This document shows, in pieces, positions 23,594-37,100 of a DNA stretch of 64,000 bases. The notes under the pieces were generated by a model that saw only the letters and a program-made list of their open reading frames with translations, ran no database searches and was not told the DNA's origin. Origin of the DNA: Pampus argenteus (lineage: Eukaryota; Chordata; Actinopteri; Scombriformes; Stromateidae); assembly GCA_036937835.1 (NCBI GenBank), contig CM072875.1, positions 13,095,001 through 13,159,000 of the forward strand. Direction: 5' to 3'. Every line of letters begins with the position of its first letter. Position 1 is the stretch's first letter. A program made the position numbers and the translations under genes.

Positions 23594-25491
23594 ACTACTG
23601 TCAACAAGCATAATTTCAGTGTTATTTTAAAACCAATTTCCTTATCCATCAATTTTTCCTTAGCTCTGTTCCTGAAGTGCTAACTAATCATTATCCTCCT
23701 CAGTGTCAGTGTGCTCTGAGACAGTTTCCGATACACTGTTGAGCACAATTGAAGTGTAAAACAGAAAGAGTGGGAGCTGATGGCAGTGCATCCCACAGAG
23801 CTGCTAATATCTGTAGCCTGAAGTGAAACTATCCCACATCATCTGCCTCTGCTCTCTGGAGCTCCACATGTGACGCAGTTCAAACTGCTATTATTGTGAA
23901 AATAGAACCACTTCATGTCAGAGTGGGAGGAAGAATACAGACTTTTCTGTAATGTGGGAGTGTACGCTTCTTTGTCGTATTGCATGCACTGCCTCAATAT
24001 ATTAAGTTATTTGTGGACTAATAATAACTAAGATTTTACTGCTAGCCATATAATTTGCACATAAATTGCTAAAACATGTACATGGATTCACAGATTTTCT
24101 ATAAAGTTACCACTTGGTTCTTGCCTCTCTTTGATCTTATGATCAGGTCCATATTCATTAACATTAGCTCACTCCACCCACCCACCTCTCTTCATAAAGG
24201 CCTTGATAACAACTGAACTGCTGAGCTGATTTGCATCAATCTCACACTTTTACTTTCAGACACCAAATAAGGGAAACACATTATGTTTCATCATCATGTC
24301 TCATCAAGTTTCGCAACCATCAAAGGCTTTTATGGATATTATTAATACAAGTTAGGTGACATATCAGGATGCCTGCGTCACTGACTACATTAGAGTGGGT
24401 TAGCTGTAGGGATCAGATGCTTTCCAGTGGTACTGAATGATTTGGTCAATATTATGTTACTTCCTCACATATACTCTTTGTCTGTGCACGACTAAGGACA
24501 TGACCTCACTTTCATTTGGCTGAATTTGTCAAAAAATGAAAAAATGAGACACTCAATATATTCCCTTACTTTAGTAGCAGTAGTTTATACTGTATGTATG
24601 AAACTGCAGTACTTCTGGTGTGTAGCGCAGTCTAACAACAACAAAAGAATTTCTTCAGTATAATCAGTATATACAGTACATGCATACCGATAGCTGTACA
24701 TGTACATGTATCCATCTATTCATCCCACAGTAATGTGTGAGTGGAAGAGGATGTGACTGATGGGAGTCTAAACATCCGTGCATCCTACTTGTCTTGTCTG
24801 GGGCTACACACGATTGACATCACCCACTTTCTCACCTTTTCTCTTTGCATTGGCTCAGCATTTGCAGCCAGCATTATTCAAGTCTGTCTAGTTTTTTTTG
24901 TTTTTTTTTGCCATCTGGTGCTTTTGTGTCTTATGTGGAAACTTCTGTGCAAGTACACTATAGATCACACTATGGACTCTGCTCCATCTGTGGTCCCAGA
25001 TAATGCTGAGAAAAGCAAAGAGGGAAGCAATAAAACAATTTATTTTTGTGAATATAGCTTTTTGTTTTGGTGTTCGCACAGTATTGTCAAACTAAAATAC
25101 AAGTATTATTTTATATTTACTGTATGCAGTATGTTACTTGATTAAGATTTTTGAGCACACAACAAATAAGTCTATTTTATACATTTCTGGACAACCTATT
25201 CATGCAATCATGTCTGTTCAGTATTATAACAGGACGGGAAATCATCACACTTACAGATCAATGCAAATTAAACAAAATTTGCATCTTGTGATCACTGGGA
25301 AGTGATAATTTCTTCGTCTTGTCTTGGCGTTCGTTTGATGCATCTGTTTTTTGAGCAGATGGTAAGACGGTGTTACAGCAGCACTCTGAATGTGTGATCG
25401 GAGGTCAGTATAGTGTGATATAGTGTGAGATATGTTAATCTCACACCGGTGAATCAGGGTGGAAACATGTATGGCTTTCACGTTTTGGGTC

Positions 25492-25765
25492 ATGCTTTAT
25501 ACCGCTAACGGTATATAACAGTTTCATCTTCTTTTGTGCCTGAGAAACACATTTTTACTTTATATTATAGGTGCTATATGGGGGAGGAGCTCAGTGTTTA
25601 GCATTGTCTCCTGGATTTCAATCTGCTTTATACCGCTAACAGTATATAACAGTTTCATCTTCTTTTGTGTCTGAGAAACACATTTTAACTTTATGTTATA
25701 GGTGCTATATGGGGGAGGGAGGGGTGGGGGAGCTCAGTGTTTAGCATTGTCTCCTGGATTTGAAT
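25492..25765 (+). repeat. Two-copy tandem repeat, unit about 131 bases
   Basis: Both copies contain, in order, TTTATACCGCTAAC, GTATATAACAGTTTCATC, TTTTGTG(C/T)CTGAGAAACAC, GGTGCTATATGGGGGAG and GAGCTCAGTGTTTAGCATTG. The ACCGCTAAC word starts at 25501 and again at 25632. The second copy carries an extra G-rich insertion (GGGAGGGGTGGGG). The few differences indicate a fairly recent duplication. Confidence 0.85.
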
Positions 25766-25866
25766 CTGCCAGCTGGAGAGTTCACGTGTCCCGGAGCAGG
25801 TGAGTTGATTTTCTTATATAGTCCAGTAATGCAGTTTAATTGTAGACTCCAAATTGCCTGTAGGTG

Positions 25867-26015
25867 TTAATGTGAATGTGTTCACATGTGTTAGCCCTAT
25901 GATAGATTGGCGACCTGCCCAGGGTGTTCCCCGCCTCCCGCCTAAAGCATGCTGGGATAGGCGCCAGCCCCTCACGACTCAGGGCAGGATGACTGGGTTT
26001 TAAAGAACGGATGGA
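25867..26015 (+). mobile_element. L2-type LINE/SINE 3' tail
   Basis: Contains GATTGGCGACCTGCCCAGGG, then TTCCCCGCCTCCCGCC, then GCTGGGATAGGCGCCAGCCC, ending in GGATGGATGGA. This is a very common teleost motif at the 3' ends of L2-clade retrotransposons and the SINEs that borrow their tails. Only the tail is present. Family assignment is from memory. Confidence 0.65.
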
Positions 26016-27599
26016 TGGAGAAATAAAAGAAAAGGAAATGAGATATTTGCCTTATTCGTTTTAATGCTGTGAGATTCTATTAGTCTATTAGGACACACTA
26101 TTAGTTGCTGATGCAAGGTAATCTCTATAACACAGAGATGCAGGTGGCACAAGGTATCATTGATGGCAATCAAAATGTCAAAAATAAAAGGTGATATTCC
26201 ACTTAAAATCAGATTTGAGTATCAGAAACTCTCCAGTAGACATAAAATTGGTTGAAAATGGCTTTAATTTGCTTCCTCATGAAGTACTGTGGCTGTGTTT
26301 ATGACTCCGTTTACCATTTACTATTGACGTTTAAATTTAAATTTTACATAGCAGCAACAGACTTTAGGCATGTAGTATACTTTTGAGTACGTAAAGAAAA
26401 AACTCCAGTAGATGAAGCAGATTGCTCAAATAAGGGTGCACACACACGAGGAGCAGTGGCCAACAACTGGTTCTTTGGTGATGTGCACTGATCAGGAGTA
26501 TTAACTGCATATCTTTGAAGGTGGGCGGAAACCTGGACCTGTGGATTATCAAATCACACACACACACAGCCACACAGTCCAAATTAATAATACAATCTGC
26601 TCTAATCTGGGCTCTCTGCTACCTAAAAACCTGAAAAAGTAGTGAAAACAAAGGGCTCCCAGTAGGGTAGCAAGCCTCAGACACAGCCAGTTTGTAGCAA
26701 TGAGAACAAAATAAAGCTGCTTGGTGTAGCAGCTACTCCATCTCCATTGTTACACAGTTCAGTCTTGGCACTGCTCCTTCAGACACATTTGAAACATGTT
26801 ATTAAAAATAGAGGACAGAAAAATATATCACTAAAAGAGGACAAACACGAACACACATTATAATAACTACAATGATGTCATACTCATGAATTATATCATA
26901 CATTTTTAGACTGTTTAATTATTAGTAATGAATGCCAGCATGGCTCACCATATCTTCTCTGTGGCAAAGGCAAATCATTACTGACAAAGTGGCTTGACCA
27001 GCAGTCAAGGGTCCAAATCTCGCCACTAGAGGGACAAATGTCTTCAGACTCTACTCTAAAAAAAAAAAAAACAAATCATCAAAAAGCAAAAGCATCCCAA
27101 ACAATCAGCTGTGTAAATGTTGTAAATGAACAATATGTACTATATTTATTATTACTTGTTCGTTTTTTGGACATTGGCTAACTCTAATAATCTAATATTC
27201 AAGAAGTGATGTTTAAAGATACTTTATTTTATACTAGCTGTTCAAATTTAACAAAGCTTTAATTAAGTGTACAGCATATATTTAATTCAAACTGCATACA
27301 GCTCTGTCATGGGACACAAAACATGCATGTTTGGAGAGATAGTGATACCAAATAAATACCAATATGTTACTCACAATACTGTTAAGGATGAATGAAAAGT
27401 GTGTTATATCACAATGTTTAAGGCAGTCACGAAACTTTTATGCTCACGCGAATGAGAGTGCACCAAACACACTGGCCACACACACACACTTGTATAACCG
27501 TTTAGATAACACTCGTCCGTGCTGAGCCGCCGTGAACCAACCATCGGCAGCGGCTTCATTCACCGGCAGCTGCGTCGTAGTGATTTGCTCTCGCCTCTC

Positions 27600-27900
27600 A
27601 CACGCCGGCTGAAGCCGTGGGTTTCCACGTGAAAGCGGTGACATCCTTATGTAAAAAGACTGACAGCTCCGGAGACCAGTCACAGTGCCGAGCGGCCGTC
27701 ACTAGTGGGATAGGCAGCGCCTATTGGTCTAGAGCTCTGCGATGAAGTGACGAACAGCTCTCTGGACCAATGAACGCAGAGCACGAGGAGGCGCTTGGAA
27801 TGAGGTCACTGTCTGCACTGAAGACTGTAGAAACTAGAGAGCGGCGACGGAGCAGTGTGTCAGACCAGCATAAGACCGGAGCCAGTGCACTTCTTATGTG
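27600..27900 (+). promoter_or_regulatory. per2 promoter region
   Basis: A GC- and CpG-richer block with an E-box/D-box pair (separate entry), an inverted CCAAT box (ATTGG, 27723-27727), a CCAAT box (27767-27771) and a CRE-like TGACG half site (27748-27752). No TATA box is seen. Transcription probably starts near 27,830-27,860, and the first exon is non-coding. Its donor could not be fixed; GTCAGT near 28174 is one candidate. Confidence 0.6.
27626..27654 (+). promoter_or_regulatory. E-box plus D-box pair, light-responsive module of per2
   Basis: A palindromic E-box CACGTG (27626-27631) is followed 15 bases later by a D-box TTATGTAA (27647-27654). In zebrafish, closely spaced E- and D-boxes in the per2 promoter are known to drive its light induction and clock regulation through CLOCK/BMAL and PAR-bZIP factors. 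The same pair at the 5' end of per2 here is a strong match in content, order and position. Function in this species is inferred. Confidence 0.75.
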
Positions 27901-30900
27901 GCAAAGACACTTGTTATTTTAAAAAACAAGGCTTTATTTGACGGAGACATCAGCTGTCATCAGCAGAGGATCTGTCCTTTGAGAGGTTGGTGGAGTTTGA
28001 CTTTTTTTGTGTGTGCGCGCGAGCTGTAACGTGCAGTATCGGTGTTGCTGCGTGATGAAGACGTTTTAAAAAAAAAGGAGCCAGATACCGTGAACGCGGT
28101 GTGTGATTTATGTGAATATGTGAGCAAGATGCGTGAAAGTTGCATAACTGTGTCAGTGTGAGGGGTCAATTACGGTCAGTAGACTACAGTAGGATACCGG
28201 TCCTGCCCACATGACACAAGTGACGAGCTGAGAGAGTGAAATGTGCTGTGAGCTGAAATACCAGTAACGAAGTTACATTCACACGAGGATGACAGTTTAC
28301 ATTATGTAATGCATTTTATTCATTGTTTGTGATACTGCAGAGTGGTTTAAGAGCGCAAAGATGACAATGTTGGAAATGTGACACTCACATTATGTAGGCG
28401 TGCTTTCTGGTGTCTTTCACATGAAGAAACTAAGTCCTACATACAGAGTCTACTGCACATTATATATGTTTCACATGCTATATGAATTACTGTCATCATG
28501 CTGCCATGTTTTCTTTTTCTATAGTTAAAATCCTAAATCCTAAAATTGTCATCTCCAAAATGTCAACTTTTCAGAAAAAAAACTTTTACTTTTAATACAT
28601 TTTGCTGTTACTTAAAGTGGATATGAATGGAGTATGGTTTTTTTCTAGCTGTTCCTGGTCTATAGCAAGTCTTATATGTCCATGTTCATATTCAGCTTTC
28701 TCTTTGTGACTCTATAGGGAGGAAACTAGATGATGACGCATGTAAGGCTGAGCAGAATCATTTTGACTTGTCTATCTGACTTGCAATCAGTGGAAAATCT
28801 TGGCATGTTGCTGGGTACAAATTTCCCCGCCCACAATTGCAGCACTTTTCCCCTACTTATTGTGAGGCAAACTTAATTTAAAGATTGGGTGGATGCTCCC
28901 AAAGCAGATCATGTTTCAAGGACATTGTTAACAGTGCTAACTCAAATTGGAAATGTGCCACAGCAAATATGCAGTAGTTTGTGTGGACACTGTAGTCCTG
29001 AATATAACTCGTTCTGCCAGTCTGCAGCTCTATGTGGAGTTAACTTACTGAACTTTGGTGGTCTTGGAAAGACAAAAATGGCAAACTTAATCTTTGCTCT
29101 GTAATAAGACAGTTCCCTCTTGACCTGAACACTAAGGCCTTTGTCCTTTTTTTTGGCTACTTGGAAATGAAAACGGTCTTAAGTGGTCTAGGAACGTGCG
29201 GTACAGCGTACATCTGATCCATTATTTTTTTTTAAAAGATGTTATTGAACATAGATGTAGGTCAGTCGAAGAAGAAACTACTCCATGGAGCCCCTCAGTC
29301 ATGTCTGTACACAGAGACTCGCAGCAGTTGCTGTCCTATAGGTTGGATATTAGCATTTATGTTTGCACACGCACAAAGGCATCAGATTACTGTGAGATAT
29401 CACAAGTATCAAACTGGTAGTCTACGCCAGATTACATGCACATGGTCGATTAACAGCTTCGCACAACCACGTTTAGACGTCAGTAGTATGTTTCTCCAAC
29501 AGAAATCTGTGTTGCTGTAGAAAAGTGTGTGGAGTCAGACTTAGAGCTCAGTATTGTTTCTTAATTTATGTCATGTGTCATATGAGATACCCAGGTTTTG
29601 TATCAATGCCAAAGCAATTCAGTGCCTTGCTATACTTTGAGTACAAAATTAAGCTGTTATGATACAAATAAGGCAAATACTGATATGTTATTCATGTTAT
29701 AAGAGTACTAAGTTTTAATATTACTTAAAACCCAGCCTAAGATTAAGAGGTAAGGCTGGGTAAGACTAAGATTTCATATATTTCATGGTTATAAAGAGGT
29801 AAGCAGAAGTAAATGAGTTCTGAGTTTTCAGTGCATTTGTGTAATCTACCCAGATAATTCTTCTAGAGTAGATGAATTACAGGAAACTCAAACAAAGAAA
29901 ATTCAGTGAACCAGATGAATCTTGGTATCAAATGAAATCACGGCTTATTACGTTCATGTAAGCAACAATGCCTCAGGTAGTTAGTCAATATTATGCTGCA
30001 GAGACCTAAAATCAGCACGTTGATTGCTTTTACACACTGAATTTGCAACGTTGCAAGGATAAGTCTAGGTATGGTTGCTTCAATCCTTGCTCTGATGCCA
30101 GTTTTCTACATGACACACAGATTAAGGTATTTCTTTTAGTCATCACTTCTAGCACTGAGCATAATTAAACTTTAATTTCCCAACTTGATTATAGCCTTAA
30201 CTTTAATGGCTTATATGCTCTGTTGAAATGGCGTGTTCCCTTTTTCAAATAAAAAATGGATTTCTTTTTCATTGATTCAGAAAGGCCAAGTAAGCAACAT
30301 GTTCCCAAGCGGTCGAAGAGCTGCTTCATCCCTTGATAGCTCAGAATGATCCTTTGATTGCATTTAAATGACTGAAAGGGACCAAGAGGAGTATCCCATA
30401 ATTCTGTTATGTTTCTCATTTTGCCTCATCAGCCACCTGTTCTTCGCTGTACCTGCCTGAGTGTAGGGTGCAATTGCTTCCTAGACCTGCTACCAGCCAT
30501 TGTGCACTCTGAAAAGAAGACATTATAACTGACGTGGCTGTGTCATGGCCTGCGTTTATTGATCATACTAAACCGGTGAATGTTGCAGACTGAAAAGTGA
30601 CCCTGGAGCAATGTCACATCTTAGAGAAGAGTACGTGTCAAACTCATCCAAATTATAACTGCTTTCTTGGTAGGGACACAGGAAATTCACAATACTCCTC
30701 CCTCTGCTCCCTTCCCCGCAGCCCAGCAGAGTAGAAGGACAGTCCTTTAGTTAATGACAGGAAAAACAAGAATAAGATGTTGAATTGGCCTCAGGTAATT
30801 TGTACAGCTGCATTGGATTGGATATTTATAGGCTATTATTGAAAATGGCAAAGAAATGTTTTTTGATTTTAAAAACCTAAGCTGAGTATGTTCTTTATTG

Positions 30901-33900
30901 ACTATTATTCTTTAATTATCTTTTAAAGCAAGTACATATTTGAATAAGTGCTCCGTTTTGAGCAAGTGCTTAATGAAATGAAATGGGTTTGTACAATAAA
31001 TTATCTCATACATATTTCAGCGTTGCTAGAGCAAATATTTGACTCTTTGGAGTGCTGGGACACCATGCTTTTTATGGTCAAACGAGCAGGACCTGCTAAT
31101 CTGGTCTGCAGCTGCCCAAAATCTTCTATTATTCTTATACAGTACATTCATCTACATTGTGTCTTTGATTCACTCTTTCAAGTTCAGTTTCACTGATATG
31201 AAATAATGTTGCCTAAAATAAAATAACTCAAACACTGAGGGCCACAAAAAGTAACAGTATGCGGCACTAAGCTAAACTTGTATATAAAATGTGGTTGTTC
31301 GAGCAAATTGGGTGAATGTCTTGCAGTTACTTAGTAACTAGAGTGAGCTCTTGGACGTGGATACTTGGCACATTGACAGTTAGCTCTTTAACTTTGGACC
31401 ACAGTTTGAGTAGTAGGCTCCTGCAACGCCTGCCAAATACTGTCTCTGTGCAATAAAATGCCCGGTCAGCGGTTTGTGCAGTATGTTCAGTATGTAAAGT
31501 ATGTACAGTATGTTGGCTTAGTAATTTCTCTCAGTTACATGGTCCAATGTGTAATATAAGGCTTTCAATGAAGGAGTATTTTTTTTTACCTTATTCTCTA
31601 GAATGTAGCTTAACCACAATGCTCACTTGTCTCTTCTTGATTGGTTGTCTGATTGGTCATTTTGCTGTACGTTGACCCAGTTCACACAGTAGCAAAGACT
31701 TTGAGAAACCTTGTACTTCATGAAAGGTCACAGTGATAAGCAGTCTGGTGATAATCAGTTCACTACTATGAAAAGGACACTGGTCCAGCAGATTAGTAAA
31801 TCATTAATACATTTAAACTTTTTCACTTTGATATAAAGGTTTGGCAGGATCACCGTTGTGTCATGTTACGTAATTTATGAGGCACTCTTAAATTCCAGAT
31901 GATACCGGCCTCAGATACAACTAGGCTGGCCCTGTCTCCTCTAAAGCCTGCCCTCTACATGAAGAGCTAATTTATTATCAATAATTATGATATATAACTT
32001 ACACCATATTTCTAGAATAGCCAATTTGAATATCCTTTTCTTCCGTAGTTCAAACTGTAAATTGTCAAATATCATTTGTTTGTTCATTGCTTATGTGTAC
32101 AGTCTATATAATTTGGCCCATGTTCTTTTTTTTTAATGTATTTTAGAGTAAATAGGAGACAGACAGACAGATACATATACTTTTATTATATATATCAATA
32201 GCAGGGAGGGAGATCCACTTTATAAATAGAAGCTTTGAACTTATTGATCAGGTGCACTGTAAACTTTTACCAATATACTGGAAAATGTTTTATAAAAGTG
32301 TTCATAAAATCAGACGAGTGCTGACAAACCAAATGCTTTCTCAATAAGTAGAAACGCATGAATGTAGACTAATTTGCAAATACATTTGACAAATGTAAAA
32401 AAATAAAAAATAAATGTGATTTTTTTTTTTTTTTTTTTTTGAAGCTTTTTACATTAACACAAAGGCTTGTTGAACATTAAGTCACTTTTCTACCATTACG
32501 TACACACAGAGTATAACTCACAGCTTTCAACAGATCATTAGCACATCAACAGACAATGTCGCACATGGAAAAGTCTACGTAAAAATGCTTGTGCTTGTAT
32601 TGGCTTGATGCTGAAATAACAAGCTTATCCCCAAAGAGCCCAGGTGAATTAAGGAGGGCACAGCGCTGTGGTTCTTTAGTCTGAGTATAAAACAGACATT
32701 ATTCCACTGCAGGGCAAAGAAGAAGACATGCCAACGGCAAGTCAGGTTATCTCTGGAAATCAGCCAGACTGGAGGTTAGACACGGACACTCTTGTTGGCT
32801 GTCATGTGATTTTAACATGCTGCCCAGAAACAGGATTATGCAAGTACCAGTAATAACTTAACCATAATTAAGAAGTAAAACTAATGTTTTGTAAGGTTAA
32901 AATGTAAATATACAAGAATTCAAATTTGTGACTTGGTGAAAAATGATCAGGCCCAAGTACAAAAGTACGTCACATAGAGGCAATCATTTTAACCATGGAA
33001 TACATTTATCACCATGGTATAATTAGCATAATTCTATATCATTGTAGCCTAAAGCTGCAGCTACTACCTTTTCATCAACATTTTCATCTTGCACTTTTTA
33101 GAACATCCTATAACATCCTATATGGTTGCCACATAGATTTTACTCTTGTTAATCTTGCTGTAGTATATTTTCCCATAGATGATCTGGTGAAAATGTTTCT
33201 TTCTTTGATCATGGTCAAATCACCCAGATTTCCCCAAACACACCAGTGTTGATGTACCCAGAAATCTTACGCTTGTGCCTTCCTGTAGCCAGAGGAAGTT
33301 TACTTGGAAAGATCTACACATCACTAGGTGGTTAGAACGGTGGTTTACATAGGCCTGTTTCAAGGGCAAGGGTTTCCTGAGATGACACTGGTTTTGTACT
33401 GTACAGGGCAGTGTGTTTAAAACCCCACCTGCTGCTATGGTGGCCTTCAGATGCTTTCTAGTATCCCGGGTTGGACTATCCTTTTAAAGGTTCGGCAGCC
33501 TCAGATGGGACAGAGCCACTGCTTTAAAAGGCCACACTGTCTGTACTCGGGAGCATTTTCACTGTATATCAGACAAACTCCCGCAGGGATTTTCAGAGGT
33601 CAGGAGTTAAACCCTGCTATGTGCTCTGATATCGCACCAGACAAAAGACGGAAAGACACCTCTTTGAAGGAGGACCGGTGGAGCATTGCCATATGTCTTT
33701 GAATATTTGTAACAGTGTGTGCTTGCATGCATGCACAGTGGTTTTGGTTTTATGTCAGTATGGCACTGAAAATATTTGAAACTTACCAGACAGAGTAAAT
33801 ACATTAATTTCTCTCAAAAAAGTATGATGCTTTGCAAATAGTACATTCTAATAGTTTATAGTTATAGTTATAGTAATAGTTTGTAGTTAACATGCTCCAA

Positions 33901-34059
33901 CATGAAAAAACAGTATGATCCTTGAACTTTCAAGGGGATTGAGAAAGTTTAGTGCTGTGTGGCAACTAACCACATTTTATAATTATTTATTTATAACATG
34001 CATAACTTGTAGAGCAAAATAATTAATTGCTAACATGCATAATATCCTTCTCTCAACAG
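27901..34059 (+). other. per2 5' untranslated exon and long first intron
   Basis: About 6 kb between the promoter and the first coding exon, AT-rich, with no supported coding exon on either strand. It holds a poly-T run near 32421-32440, part of a low-complexity stretch. It is transcribed as 5' leader and intron if the per2 transcription start is near 27,850. Confidence 0.5.
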
Positions 34060-34106
34060 ATCAGACTGCTTCCTGTCCCATTCCCTCTGGCAACACCCTT
34101 GTGAAA

Positions 34107-34115
34107 ATGGGGTAA
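34107..34115 (+). other. Minimal upstream open reading frame in the per2 leader
   Basis: ATG GGG TAA lies in the 5' UTR part of the first coding exon (acceptor AG ends at 34059), 61 bases before the per2 ATG. A two-codon uORF could reduce translation of per2. The per2 ATG itself has a weak context (CTAATGT). Confidence 0.4.
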
Positions 34116-34176
34116 TTGTGTTCTCTTATTATCCAGTTAACTAACCTGGAACAAGCCCAGGACAGCACTCCTCCTA

Positions 34177-37100
34177 ATGTCAGAAGATTCAGACTCCCAG
34201 TTTCCAGCCCTGGAAGACCAGGGTGGAGCGTCAGGATGCAGAGCGTCTACCACATGCAGCTCCATGGCACAGCTACACCGGATGAGTGGCTACAGCCAAG
34301 GTGGGCCTGACCTAGGCCTCCCCTCGGAGGGCAGCGACAGCAGCAGTCAGGACCGACCCGCCTCACCGCAAAACCATCGCAAGAATGCCCGCTCCCGATC
34401 ACTCCCTGAGGAGGACGTGGAGATGAAGAGCAGTGGGTCCAGCGGGAGTGGAAGCGAATCACATGGCAATGAAAGTCACGGCAACGAGAGCCATGGCAAC
34501 GAGAGCAACGGCCATGAGTCAATAGGCAGCTCCAATGGCAACAGCAAAGACTCTGTGCTGCTGGAATCTTCTGAAAGCAACAAGAGGTCAGTGGTGACTG
34601 TGGAAGGAGCTAAGAGGTGTCTTTTGGTATACTTGCTTGTGAGTGTAAGTAAGAGAGAGAACAAGAAAGACTAGACTGTACAGCATTTACATAATAGCTG
34701 ATACAATAAAAATGTTGTGTGCAATTTAAATGACAATGTTAGTACTAGACATGGGGGTAAACTTTTATGGGAACATAAGTCCGTGGTGGACAAAATTATG
34801 CTGCACTTTACTTCTCTTCCTTTGGCCCTAGTAGTAAACCTTTCAATCATATTCATGTGGAGCGGCATCGCTTAGTCATAAAAGATGAAAATTCATGTCC
34901 AATTTGCCATCTGCCATCGCACTCTGGTTATAATGAATGCAGCTATCAGCATCAGATATGTTTTATCAGCGTTGAGTGTACTGTTGATGAATGAGCCAAA
35001 GCTTCAGTGATGGCTTTCTTGCTCCTGACCAAACTGAACCTGCTCCTGTGAGCTTTCTCTGACCATGAGAGTTAATTAAACTTGCACAACCACATACAGA
35101 CATGCTATTCGTCAAAACATTATTCCGTCTTGGGATGAATTCAACATCATTCTGTCTTACGGCAACTATGTGCCAACTCACATGATATGCAAGTGGCCCA
35201 CATTTTGCTTCTGGTCTTTATAAAAGAAAATATTATCTGGTCTGTTTGCACCACAGTTGATGATATTTAACTTGTTTTAACTTTTTTTTTTTTTTTACAT
35301 AATTGACCCTCTTACATCACCTAATTGACACTGGTATGCTACAGCCTACCTGGCATCATCAGTAGAAAAACATGGTGTCTTGTTTATTTATGACAAAATA
35401 TATATATATTTTTTATTTTTTATTTTTTTGTTGACAAAATGATATTATGGTGTTCAATTTCCCATCTCTCTCTTGAATTCATGTGACTGTAATGATTGAG
35501 AGAGGGGATAAGGTACGTTTGATTTATTGTTCTGAGTGAGAATTAACCAAGAAGGCCATTATTCATCTGGTTAGATTTTTTTTTAGACAAGTTAGATTTT
35601 ACTTTATTGAGCTTGTTGAGCCTGATGAGCCCATTTGTTTGAGGTCTTGTTGACGACAGAGTAATTTTAAAGTACAGCCGGAGTGTTGAATGTTGAACAT
35701 GTGCCAGCCAGCTCCTTTGCTCTCAGTCTGTGGGTGTAAAGCACATAACCTCTACTACAGAAGTAGGTATTTGGTTGAATCGTGAGGATAGAACATTTCC
35801 AAAAGTCCTGAAAATGATCACAGCACGTGTGACCAAAAATAGGTTCGGATACAGTGTAGTCAACCAGAGCAGGTCTAGAGGAGTGGAAAAAATAAAGTCA
35901 TTGTTGCTGCCAGTATGAAGACTGGATTGATGTCATCCGGGAGGCAGTAGGCTGGCTTTGTTCTAAAACCAGATGGGTTGTGTCACGCTCTCTAACTCCT
36001 TGTTATTGCTATGGTAACGCGCTGTTTAACTATGTTTGTCTTTGGGCGGAGCAAGCAGAGTTATGTGTGCTCACGTTTGTACTCTGTCACTGTCGGCCAT
36101 GCCTCTCTTACCTCACTTGATCTTTTGAATTCTTTTAAAAACCGCTCCCTCTTCCTGTCTGCGTCATACATTTCTTTCACACACACACACACACACACCA
36201 GCTCCCTCACTCGTCCGCTGGCGGGACAGCTGTTCTCTATTTCCTTTCTGTCTCTTGTTGAAGTTGAACTTGTAAACCTTTTGTACCCATTTTTTGTAAA
36301 CTGCACCCTTAATTACAAATAGACTATATGCTGAGATTTGGACTCTCAGATTTTTGGTGGACCACAATATGAAAATAAATCTCTACAAATATCTAATATC
36401 AATCTAATCCTGAAGTAACACACCTGTTCACAACTTGACAGAACATGACAGCTGGAGCTAAATTCGGTGCAAATGCTATAATGGCTAAGTAATGTCTGCC
36501 CTGATTCCCTCAGTTGATTTATTCATGTTTCTTCAATGTAATGAGATATACATACTCACTCACTCACTCACTCACTCACTCACTCACTCACTCACTCACT
36601 CACTCACTCACCTAATGAACTGAGCGGTCAAATCGTCTTCAGAAACTCCTCTGCCTCTTTGAGCTCTCTCTTTTTCACATATTTCCATGACTCACAGACT
36701 TACTACAACCTTGCAAATTAGTGCACTGTCTCAGACACTAATACGTGTTCAGTCTAAAAGCAGCTGTTGCATTTCTGAGTAGTGGAGGCTATGTTTGATG
36801 GAATTAGACACCTTCTGCTGTGCTTGGAGAGGCTATTTGTAAAGGTGTTTTCTATTCTTAGCCAGGTGAGCAGGTTAATTATGGTAACCTGGGTTGTATC
36901 TTAGGTGAATTAGTATCTTGGACGGCTGTTAATAGTCTTTAGGTAAGCTTGTAGCCTAATGCAGAGGACTAAATACGCACAGTTCAATGGAGACTTTGGA
37001 TTGCTCTTCTTCTAGCTCAGGTCCCATGCTGCCTGCCACCATTGTTGACTTGTCATAGCACAGCTAATAATATAAATGATGTGTTTTCGGTCAGGTGTGC

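Larger units (their letters stand above)
20075..27600. other. Intergenic region between slc12a9 and per2
   Basis: No gene could be supported. Open frames are short, lack splice context and show no family resemblance. It contains an A-run near 20852-20870, a diverged duplicated segment (21101-21390 and 22309-22600), a hairpin at 23478-23516, a (TTCTA)n microsatellite, a tandem repeat at 25492-25765 and a LINE-type tail at 25867-26015, each listed separately. The last few hundred bases grade into the per2 promoter. Confidence 0.5.

Noticed and set aside
24741..25145. 134-codon open frame with hydrophobic stretches on the plus strand
   Set aside because: No splice context, no recognisable family, T-rich low-complexity codons (runs of Phe from poly-T) and no promoter; a chance frame in AT-rich spacer.
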